From Arthrobacter sp. SPG23 (GTDB lineage: Bacteria; Actinomycetota; Actinomycetes; Actinomycetales; Micrococcaceae): a stretch of 64,000 nucleotides of DNA. The number at the start of each line of letters is the position of its first letter. Within the stretch, counting starts at the first letter, position 1. Position numbers and translations under genes: made by a program. The notes beneath the pieces are model-generated. The model did not search any database. It saw only the letters and a program-made list of their open reading frames with translations, and was not told the origin of the DNA. Location: NCBI RefSeq assembly GCF_000876655.1, contig NZ_JYCN01000014.1:124001-188000 (forward strand). Reading direction: 5' to 3'. This document shows positions 52,487 through 62,985 of the stretch, in pieces.

Positions 52487-53404
52487 TTGGCTGCAAATGG
52501 CGGTACCAAGGCGATCGTCGCGGCTCTGGCTGCAAACCTGACCATCGCTGTACTGAAGTTCGTCGCTTTCATCCTGACGCTGTCGTCGTCAATGCTGGCC
52601 GAGGCAATCCACTCCCTTGCCGATTCGGGCAACCAGATCCTCCTGCTGGTGGGCGGAAAGCGCGCCAAGCGTGCCGCGAGCCCCGAACACCCCTTTGGCT
52701 ACGGACGTGAGCGCTACATCTACGCGTTCATCGTCTCGATCGTGCTCTTCAGCGTGGGCGGCCTCTTTGCGCTGTACGAGGCATGGGGAAAGATTCAGCA
52801 CCCCCACGCCATCGAAGGCGACTTCTGGTGGGTTCCGCTGGCCGTGCTGATCGGGGCTATCATCGCCGAATCCTTCTCGTTCCGGACAGCAATCGTCGAG
52901 TCAAACCACTCGCGTGGCAAGCAGAGCTGGGTGCGCTTTGTCCGTAACGCCAAGCAGCCTGAGCTCCCGGTCATCCTGCTGGAGGACCTGGGCGCGTTGG
53001 TGGGCCTGGTGTTTGCGCTGTTCGGCGTGAGCCTGACGCTCATTACCGGAAACGGCATCTGGGACGCCCTGGGAACCGCGATGATCGGCTTCCTGCTGGT
53101 GGCCATCGCCATCGTTCTTGCGATGGAGACCAAGTCGCTGCTGCTCGGCGAGTCCGCTACCAAGGCGGATGTCGTCAGGATCAGCGGCGCGCTTGAGGCC
53201 GACGGGACCAAAATCATCCACCTGAAGACCCTCCACCTCGGACCCGAGGAACTGCTGGTAGCTGCCAAGATCAGCGTCGGCTCCGCTGCCACCGGTGCAG
53301 AGATTGCCAAGGCAATTGACGACGCCGAAAGCCGCATCCGCGAGGCGGTGCCCATTGCGCGGGTCATCTACTTGGAACCGGACGTGGAGCGCGCGCACGT
53401 CTGA
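52487..53404 (+). CDS. cation diffusion facilitator transporter
   Basis: A 305-residue CDF family metal antiporter with about six helices. The metal-site motif H-S-L-A-D-S-G-N lies in helix 2 (about residue 42), and a second acidic site follows in helix 5 (L-E-D-L-G-A-L). The cytoplasmic C-terminal domain (about 210-300) is present. It starts with TTG after AGAGGAG. The metal could be zinc or manganese; the sequence alone does not say which. Confidence 0.88.
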   Translation: MAANGGTKAIVAALAANLTIAVLKFVAFILTLSSSMLAEAIHSLADSGNQILLLVGGKRAKRAASPEHPFGYGRERYIYAFIVSIVLFSVGGLFALYEAWGKIQHPHAIEGDFWWVPLAVLIGAIIAESFSFRTAIVESNHSRGKQSWVRFVRNAKQPELPVILLEDLGALVGLVFALFGVSLTLITGNGIWDALGTAMIGFLLVAIAIVLAMETKSLLLGESATKADVVRISGALEADGTKIIHLKTLHLGPEELLVAAKISVGSAATGAEIAKAIDDAESRIREAVPIARVIYLEPDVERAHV

Positions 53405-53434
53405 CCCGGACGGCGGGACCTACTCCACCTGCGG

Positions 53435-53488
53435 AAGGCCGCTGGTTTCCCCGCCTGTAGAGGCAGGCTAGGAAACCAGCGGCCTTTT
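53435..53488 (+). terminator. terminator after CDF gene, enclosing the MFS stop
   Basis: A 16-base perfect stem (53435-53450 with 53471-53486) is followed by TT. The loop has its own GCCTG/CAGGC hairpin and carries the stop codon (53468-53470) of the convergent MFS gene. Confidence 0.65.
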
Positions 53489-54679
53489 GCGTTCCAGCAG
53501 GCCGCTGATGACCGCCACCGCGAGGCCCAGGATTGCCAGCACTGCACCGACAAGGGCTGGCGCGACGTACCCCCAGCCCCAGGCGATCACCAGGCCGCCG
53601 AGGAAGGCGCCGAGGGCGTTCGCCACATTCAGGGCCGCGTGGTTGAGCGAGGACGCCAGGGACGGGGCATCGGGGGAGGCGTCCAGCAGGCGCGTCTGCA
53701 GGGCGGGCACCAGCAACGAGCCGGCACCGCCCACCACAAACACCATGACGAAAGCGGACCACGGCCAGTGGACGGCCACCGCGTAGACGACCAGCGCGAC
53801 GGCGATGCCCGGCAGGACCCAGTAGATGGTGCCCATGACCGATTTGTCCGCAATGCGGCCGCCCACGATGTTTCCGGCCACCATGCCCAGCCCGTAGAGG
53901 GCCACCACCAAGGGGAGGAACGCCGGGGGAATGCCCGCCACGGAAGTCATGGTGTGCGCAATGTACGTGTAGGTGGCAAAGAATCCGCCGAAGCCGACTA
54001 TTCCGATCAGGATGGCTAGCCAGACCTGCAGCCGTTTCAGGGCGCCAAGTTCGCGGCGGATGCTGGCGTCCGGATGCGCTTCCTGGAACGGGACGAACTT
54101 CCAGAGCATGGCGAGCGTCACCAGCCCGATCACGCCGACGAGCACGAAGAGCAGGCGCCACCCGAACGCCTGGCCCAGCCACGTGGCGAACGGAACCCCG
54201 ATCACGTTCGAGATGGTCAGTCCGGCCATCACCATGGAAATCGCCCAGCCCCGCTTGGTCGGAGCGACCAGCGAAGCGGCAATTACGGCTGCAACGCCGA
54301 AGAAGGCTCCGTGAGGCAAACCTGCCGCGAACCGGGACACCAGCATGGTGCCGTAATCCGGAGCAATGAAGGACGTGAGGTTGGCCAGGCTGAAAAACAG
54401 CATGAGGCCCAGGGCGAGGTGCTTGCGGGGGAGCTTGGCGCCTACGGCTGCCAGGAGTGGTGCGCCGATGACAACGCCGAGCGCGTAGGCCGAGATGAGG
54501 TGGCCGGCTTCCGGGGTGCCGATGTTCAGCCCCTGTTCCACCTCCTTGAGCAGTCCCATCATGGTGAATTCGGTGACACCGATACCGAATCCGCCCATCG
54601 CGAGGGACACGATGGCCAAGGCGAGGTGGCTGGTTCCGGCCTTCGGCTTGGCAGTGCTGAGGGTGGGCGTGGAGGTCAT
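53468..54679 (-). CDS. MFS transporter, arabinose/sugar efflux (AraJ) type
   Basis: A 403-residue transporter with 12 hydrophobic helices. It shows the pattern G-I-G-V-T-E-F-T-M-M-G-L-L and G-A-P-L-L-A-A-V-G-A-K-L-P-R-K, as in AraJ/YdhP-like efflux pumps. The start at M-T-S-T-P-T-L is preferred to the longer frame (to 54733), whose N-terminus is not transporter-like. Substrate unknown. No regulator is adjacent. Confidence 0.82.
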   Translation of the reverse strand: MTSTPTLSTAKPKAGTSHLALAIVSLAMGGFGIGVTEFTMMGLLKEVEQGLNIGTPEAGHLISAYALGVVIGAPLLAAVGAKLPRKHLALGLMLFFSLANLTSFIAPDYGTMLVSRFAAGLPHGAFFGVAAVIAASLVAPTKRGWAISMVMAGLTISNVIGVPFATWLGQAFGWRLLFVLVGVIGLVTLAMLWKFVPFQEAHPDASIRRELGALKRLQVWLAILIGIVGFGGFFATYTYIAHTMTSVAGIPPAFLPLVVALYGLGMVAGNIVGGRIADKSVMGTIYWVLPGIAVALVVYAVAVHWPWSAFVMVFVVGGAGSLLVPALQTRLLDASPDAPSLASSLNHAALNVANALGAFLGGLVIAWGWGYVAPALVGAVLAILGLAVAVISGLLERKRPLVS

Positions 54680-54855
54680 GGGCCTGCTTCTCGAAAGTTC
54701 TGGTTCATCGGAGGTTTGGTCAGAGCGCAGCATAAAGTCTGATTACTTCAACGTAGGGGGAGGGGGCCGTATTCCGCAGCGGTCGCTTGTCCGGAGTGCC
54801 GTTCCGGGGCGCCGGCGGAACCAGCCACCCCTATTGTCCCCCATAGACTGGTGCG

Positions 54856-55296
54856 GTGACTGGACTCATCAATGTTGTTGGCGGAGCTGTGGTGGATTCC
54901 CTGAGCTTCCCTGCCCGGCTCCTGGTGGCCAGGAGGACTGCGCCGCCCCAGTTTGCCGGCATGTGGGAATTCCCGGGCGGGAAGGTGGAACCCCGCGAGT
55001 CGGCGGAGGACGCGCTGCACCGGGAACTCCGTGAGGAGCTGGGAATCGGGGTGCGGCTCGGCGCTGAACTGCCGGCCGAAACCGCAGCCGGCTGGCCCCT
55101 CAATGCCAAGGCCTCGATGCGCGTGTGGTTTGCCGAGATCGCAGACGGCGAACCCCGCCCTTTGGAAGATCACGATGAGCTGCGCTGGATTGCACTCGCC
55201 GGAAGTGATGAAGCTCTCACCCTGCCGTGGATACCCGCAGATTTCCCGATTGTCCGGGCCCTGCTGGCAGCGGTTGAAGGTCCAGGGCGGCATTAG
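54856..55296 (+). CDS. MutT-like Nudix hydrolase
   Basis: A 146-residue Nudix enzyme. The box G-x5-E-x7-R-E-x-x-E-E-x-G is complete (GGKVEPRESAEDALHRELRE, then ELG) at about residues 37-60. Such proteins remove 8-oxo-dGTP or other nucleotides. TAGACT (54844-54849) is 6 bases before the GTG: leaderless. It is convergent with the LexA-box radical SAM gene, both fitting DNA protection, though it has no operator itself. Confidence 0.88.
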   Translation: MTGLINVVGGAVVDSLSFPARLLVARRTAPPQFAGMWEFPGGKVEPRESAEDALHRELREELGIGVRLGAELPAETAAGWPLNAKASMRVWFAEIADGEPRPLEDHDELRWIALAGSDEALTLPWIPADFPIVRALLAAVEGPGRH

Positions 55297-55315
55297 CCGG
55301 AATCGTAACGGACGG

Positions 55316-56431
55316 TCAGAACAGCGTGGGCTGAGCAGGCTCCGCACCCGCGCTGGTTCCCGGGCCTGTTCTTGCTGCGGGGATGCTGCCGGCGGGGTAC
55401 TGCGCGTCCTCTTCCCTCGGGTCGCCGGCCAGGTCACGGTGGCTGAACCCGTGCGAACCGTAAAAGCCGTGCCTGGACTTGAAGTAGCGGATCCGTCCCG
55501 CGAGCCACTCGCGGTACTCCTTGGACGCGTAGGAACCCGTGCCGTACAGCCGGCGGTAGCGGCCCGCCAGTTCGGGGTGACGGGCAGCGATCCATTGCAT
55601 AAACCACTCACGCGTGCCCGGCTTCAGGTACAGGGCGCCGGCCGTGACGCCCGTGGCGCCGGCTGCAGCCAGCGAGCCAAACAACGAGTCCAGCGCGTCG
55701 TCGCTGTCGGACAGCCACGGCAGGATGGGCATGGCCATCACACCGCACGGCAGGCCGGCGTCCCGAAGCCTCGAGACGAGCTTGAGCCGCGCCCTGGGGC
55801 CCGGAGTGCCCGGCTCGACGGCCTCGGACAATTGCTCGTCGGTCATGGCCAGCGAGATTCCGATCCCCACGGGTACCTGCGTGGCGGCGTGCTTGAGCAG
55901 CGGAATATCCCGGGCCAGCAGCGTTCCCTTGGTGAGGATGGACAGGGGCGTCCCTGAGTCGGCGAGGGCGCGGATGATGCCGGGCATCAGTTGATACCGG
56001 CCCTCGGCCCGCTGATACGGATCCGTGTTGGTTCCCAGTGCTACATGGTGATGACCCCACGAAGGCTTGGCCAGTTCCTTCCGCAGGACCTCGGCGGCGT
56101 TGATCTTGACCACCACCTGGCTGTCAAAATCCAGGCCGGCATCAAAGTCCAGGTACGTGTGGCTTTTACGGGCGAAACAGTACACGCAGGCGTGGCTGCA
56201 GCCGCGATAGGGATTGACGGTCCATTCGAACGGCATGCGCGAACCGGCCGCCACTTTGTTGAGCACTGATTTGGCTGTGACCTCATGGAAAGTGACGCCG
56301 GCAAATTCGGGGGTTGATACGGAACGCACCAGGCCGGCCAGGGGCAGCAAGGCGTCGGCGGCCGGGGCCGGTGCGTTGCCGGCGGTGGTGTCCGTCAACG
56401 CCGGCCGGAGTGCTTGTGCGTCCCATCTCAT
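55316..56431 (-). CDS. radical SAM protein (Rv2578c/spore-photolyase-like)
   Basis: A 371-residue radical SAM enzyme. The cluster is P-Y-R-G-C-S-H-A-C-V-Y-C-F-A-R near residue 80, with the CxxxCxxC spacing. L-G-T-N-T-D-P-Y-Q and S-I-L-T-K-G-T follow. M. tuberculosis has a similar protein, Rv2578c, that I recall as DNA-damage-induced. A LexA operator (56441-56456) lies right at the promoter. ATG 56431 or 56440 (three residues longer) are equally possible. The reaction is unknown; a DNA lesion repair role is a guess. Confidence 0.85.
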   Translation of the reverse strand: MRWDAQALRPALTDTTAGNAPAPAADALLPLAGLVRSVSTPEFAGVTFHEVTAKSVLNKVAAGSRMPFEWTVNPYRGCSHACVYCFARKSHTYLDFDAGLDFDSQVVVKINAAEVLRKELAKPSWGHHHVALGTNTDPYQRAEGRYQLMPGIIRALADSGTPLSILTKGTLLARDIPLLKHAATQVPVGIGISLAMTDEQLSEAVEPGTPGPRARLKLVSRLRDAGLPCGVMAMPILPWLSDSDDALDSLFGSLAAAGATGVTAGALYLKPGTREWFMQWIAARHPELAGRYRRLYGTGSYASKEYREWLAGRIRYFKSRHGFYGSHGFSHRDLAGDPREEDAQYPAGSIPAARTGPGTSAGAEPAQPTLF

Positions 56432-56440
56432 GGCTACCAT

Positions 56441-56456
56441 TCGAAGGTATGTTCTA
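56441..56456. promoter_or_regulatory. LexA operator at the radical SAM gene
   Basis: TCGAAG-GTAT-GTTCTA, one mismatch per half-site to TCGAAC-N4-GTTCGA. It starts 10 bases before the 56431 ATG on the minus strand and lies 60 bases upstream of pcp. Confidence 0.7.
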
Positions 56457-56515
56457 ATGAATGTCAAGGGCCCGGAAGCCACTGTCGGTGCGTGGGCGGT
56501 TGCTAGGCTGGGGCA

Positions 56516-57190
56516 ATGATCCTCCTCACCGGGTTCGAACCCTTTGGCGGCGAAGCCATCAATCCGTCCTGGACCGCTGCGGAAGCAGCCTCTGGAATCC
56601 TGCAGGCTGAGGGCCATGCCGTCGCCGCGGTACAACTGCCGTGCGTGTTCGGACAATCCATCACAGTGTTGGAGGATGCATTGCAGCGTTACCGCCCGGA
56701 CCTGGTGGTCTGCGTCGGCCAGGCCGGCGGCCGGCCGCGGATCTCCCTGGAACGGGTCGCGATCAACTGCGACGACGCCCGTATCCCGGACAACGCGGGA
56801 AACCGTCCCGTGGACGAGGCAGTGGTTCCCGACGGGCCGGCAGCCTACTTCAGTTCACTGCCTGTGAAGGCGGGCCTTGAGGCCCTGCGTGCCGCGGGAA
56901 TACCGGCCGAGGTTTCACAAAGTGCCGGCACCTACGTCTGCAACCACGTCTTCTACGCACTCATGCACACACTCAACAGTGGCCGCGCAAGCGGTGGTTC
57001 CCCCAGCAACGGTTCGCCCGCAACCCGCGGCGGATTCATCCATGTCCCGTATGAGACGCAGCAGGTGCCCCGGGGCAGCGGCACTCCGTCGCTGCCCGCC
57101 GCCATGATGGCGGAGGCGCTCGCCGTCGTCGTCCGGACCGCGCTGGCGACCACCGCGGACATCAAGCTGCCCGCGGGCAGCGTCCACTAG
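56516..57190 (+). CDS. pcp: pyroglutamyl-peptidase I
   Basis: Cysteine peptidase removing N-terminal pyroglutamate. The 224-residue protein has all three catalytic parts: Glu in S-L-E-R-V-A-I-N, Cys in G-T-Y-V-C-N-H-V-F-Y (about residue 142), and His in G-F-I-H-V-P-Y. It starts with the family T-G-F-E-P-F-G-G. TAGGCT (56504-56509) is 6 bases before the ATG: leaderless. A Gly/Ser-rich insert follows the catalytic Cys. Confidence 0.95.
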   Translation: MILLTGFEPFGGEAINPSWTAAEAASGILQAEGHAVAAVQLPCVFGQSITVLEDALQRYRPDLVVCVGQAGGRPRISLERVAINCDDARIPDNAGNRPVDEAVVPDGPAAYFSSLPVKAGLEALRAAGIPAEVSQSAGTYVCNHVFYALMHTLNSGRASGGSPSNGSPATRGGFIHVPYETQQVPRGSGTPSLPAAMMAEALAVVVRTALATTADIKLPAGSVH

Positions 57191-57194
57191 CTCG

Positions 57195-57830
57195 TCACCG
57201 GAGCTCCCAGACGACGTCCACCGTGGCGGAGACGCCGGACTGCCCGGCTTCGATCCCTACGGAGTCCGTGGCCATGGCACGCTGCATCTTCGCAACCGGA
57301 ATCGGCCCCGACGGTCCGGGCCGCTGGGTGACGGATACCACCGGGCCGAGCTCGGCGCCCGCCAGCGAGGCGAACTGCCCGGCCGTGGCCAGGGCATCCT
57401 GCCAGGCGGCCTCCCGCGCCTGCGACGTCACGGCCGCCGGATCGGCGAATCCGAGCTCCAGCCCGTTCAGCCGGACGTCGTTGCCGCCGGCGGCCACCGC
57501 CCCCGCGATAACCTCGGAGGAACCGGCAACGTCCCGCAGCCGGACGGCCAGGATGCTTGATGCGATGTAGCCCGCGACAGTCTGGCCCTGCCCCTCCTTC
57601 CACACTACGTCGGCGCGGACGTTCAAGCCCGAGGTGCTGATGTCCGGGTCGGATACACCGTGCTCCCGCAGTACCGCCGATATCGCCGCCGCGGCCCTCC
57701 CCGCTGCCGCATAGGCGGCACCGACGTCCTCCCGGCGGCATTCCACCCCGATGGAAACTGTCAGCAGGTCCGGTACCGCTTCGGCAGTGCCGGACCCGGT
57801 GACCGTGACGGTCCTGGTGATTTCGGTCAT
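57195..57830 (-). CDS. SIMPL domain (DUF541) protein
   Basis: A 211-residue SIMPL protein with the opening V-T-V-T-G-S-G-T-A-E-A-V-P-D and repeated beta-alpha segments, plus V-Y-R/T-S-type N-V-R-A-D-V. Unlike most family members it has no signal peptide when started here, so it should be cytoplasmic. GAGG lies 6 bases before the ATG. Its start is one base after the stop of the upstream HExxH gene, so the two are probably one operon. Function unknown. Confidence 0.8.
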   Translation of the reverse strand: MTEITRTVTVTGSGTAEAVPDLLTVSIGVECRREDVGAAYAAAGRAAAAISAVLREHGVSDPDISTSGLNVRADVVWKEGQGQTVAGYIASSILAVRLRDVAGSSEVIAGAVAAGGNDVRLNGLELGFADPAAVTSQAREAAWQDALATAGQFASLAGAELGPVVSVTQRPGPSGPIPVAKMQRAMATDSVGIEAGQSGVSATVDVVWELR

Positions 57831-57831
57831 G

Positions 57832-58320
57832 TCATGCCTCAATTCCATTGTTTGCAGCGCTGCCCGTGCGGCGACTGTCCGTTCCGCGGCGACCCGTTCC
57901 GGGGTGGCGTCTATCAACGTAGCCGCCGGCCTCCAACCCCGCCATACGTTCAAAAACGTTGGCGGAGCCCGGGTTTCCCGTCCGCAGCAGCGACCACCCG
58001 GCAGCGATGAAGTACAGCGGAAGGAACGGCAGGCCCAGGCACCACGCATACTGGCTGCTGTGCCGTTCCTCATGGCCCAGCAGCTCCGGGCTGGAGAGTG
58101 CCTCAGGCGCGTGGGCCCGGAAAAGCACCACGTTCCCCACGGTGAACGCCCGGGCGAAGGGGAGCCGCCAGCGGTAGTCCGTGGCGATCAGCAGGCCGCG
58201 GGGTCCGGTGCACACGGAGGTGCGGGCGCACTTCGCCAGCAGCAGGCCTAGAAGCGTCGTTCCATTCAGCAGGTTGGCGCTCTGCCGCAGCCGCTGTCCT
58301 GGGGTAATGGGGCCGGTCAT
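57832..58320 (-). CDS. uncharacterised membrane protein with HExxH motif
   Basis: A 162-residue protein I do not recognise. It has H-E-E-R-H at residues 83-87, a HExxH zinc-peptidase signature, then S-S-Q-Y and a hydrophobic helix (about 94-112). Glutamates at 124 and 130 could be the third ligand. The start is the second ATG (58320), since TACCAT (58327-58332) lies 6 bases before it (leaderless). It is paired with the SIMPL gene. A very small membrane protease is possible but unproven. Confidence 0.6.
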   Translation of the reverse strand: MTGPITPGQRLRQSANLLNGTTLLGLLLAKCARTSVCTGPRGLLIATDYRWRLPFARAFTVGNVVLFRAHAPEALSSPELLGHEERHSSQYAWCLGLPFLPLYFIAAGWSLLRTGNPGSANVFERMAGLEAGGYVDRRHPGTGRRGTDSRRTGSAANNGIEA

Positions 58321-58425
58321 GAGGCCATGGTAGCGGGAGCCGGTCATGACCGCCCCAGCCCTGCTGCTCGGGCCTGCAGACTGTCACGTTGGGCCCTGTG
58401 GCGCGCTCAGCCGGGTGCCGTCAAC

Positions 58426-58604
58426 TAGACTTGGGGGAGAGTGCCCGCCGGACGAATTCCGGCGAGCCCTGCCCTTTGTCACTTCACGCGGTCCCTGAAC
58501 AGGGCCGGGCGGAAAGACAAGCCAGTGACGGACACGCTGCCGGTGGACCCGAATGCAGCTGGACAGCTCGCTGGCGAGACCCGACTCGTAGCTAAGAACA
58601 GTAG
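58426..58604 (+). promoter_or_regulatory. pheS promoter and structured leader
   Basis: TAGACT (58426-58431) could start an mRNA near 58439, giving a leader of about 165 bases. It opens with a perfect 7-bp hairpin (58446-58464). TTTGTC (58475-58480) can pair with GACAAG (58516-58521), while GTCACT (58478-58483) can pair with AGTGAC (58524-58529). These pairings share bases and exclude each other. The pheS ATG lacks a strong ribosome site. Confidence 0.45.
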
Positions 58605-59666
<1,062 letters not shown>

Positions 59667-59668
59667 CA

Positions 59669-62212
<2,544 letters not shown>

Positions 62213-62260
62213 GCCGTTCAGCGCCGGTTCCTTCGGCGCCTGCACGTGGAAGGGCGGGCC

Positions 62261-62941
62261 ATGGCATCACAACTTGTTGTGCGTGCCTGCCCGCCCTTTG
62301 GCATGTCCGGGCCGGACGCCGCCGAGGCGGTCGCCGGGCTGGAACGCAGGACCGGTGAACTCCTGGACCGCCCTGAACTCGAGCGTGCCCGTGCCATGGT
62401 GCCCCGGGCACGCGCGGATTTCCTCGCCGCCCGTCTGGCCCAGCACCTGTTGGCCGCGGAGCTTCTCGGTGTGCGCGCCCGGGATCTTGCCGCCAGTTAC
62501 AGCTGTCCGCAGTGCGGCACCGGACCGGGCGTTTCCCACGGGCGGCCGGGTTACACCCTGGACGGAGTGCCGGTGCCCCTGCTGCTGAGCCTGTCCCGGG
62601 CTGCCGGCTGGACCCTGCTGGCGGCTGTGACGGCGCCCGCTGCGGGGCAGCGGCTGGGCGTCGACGCCGAGGATCCGCAGCGGTTGGAGTTTGAGGGCTT
62701 CGACACGGTGGCGCTGACCCCGGCTGAGCGACGGGCCGTGGCGCCGTTGCACGGGACTGCCCTGCTGCGTGGGCGTGCCCGCCTGTGGGCGCGGAAGGAG
62801 GCCTTCCTGAAGATGACAGGGGAGGGCCTCAGACGGGCGCCTGAGGCGCTTGACGTGCTTGACCGGCCCGGCATCCGGGATCTGGCCTCCGCCGAATCGG
62901 GGCTGCCGGACGATCTGGTTGCCGCCGTCGCCCTCGGCTGA
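62261..62941 (+). CDS. 4'-phosphopantetheinyl transferase
   Basis: Moves phosphopantetheine from CoA to a carrier protein. The 226-residue Sfp-type protein has a C-P-Q-C-G pair followed by H-G-R-P (about 80-95), G-V-D-A-E-D (metal-binding, about 133-138), and W-A-R-K-E-A-F-L-K-M-T-G-E-G-L (about 175-190). ATG 62261 follows GGAAGGGCGGG; GTG 62246 is an alternative five codons upstream. No carrier protein or synthase lies nearby, so the target is elsewhere. Confidence 0.85.
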   Translation: MASQLVVRACPPFGMSGPDAAEAVAGLERRTGELLDRPELERARAMVPRARADFLAARLAQHLLAAELLGVRARDLAASYSCPQCGTGPGVSHGRPGYTLDGVPVPLLLSLSRAAGWTLLAAVTAPAAGQRLGVDAEDPQRLEFEGFDTVALTPAERRAVAPLHGTALLRGRARLWARKEAFLKMTGEGLRRAPEALDVLDRPGIRDLASAESGLPDDLVAAVALG

Positions 62942-62985
62942 AGCGCCGGCACCGTGAAACGCCCGCCGGGATGAAGCGCAGGCCG

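Noticed and set aside
58389-58595. 68-codon ORF upstream of pheS
   Set aside because: It would start before the promoter and shows no conserved feature or Phe-codon run.
58426-58604. T-box riboswitch upstream of pheS
   Set aside because: A GGTGGACC-like string is present, but the conserved T-box sequence and specifier stem are not recognisable.
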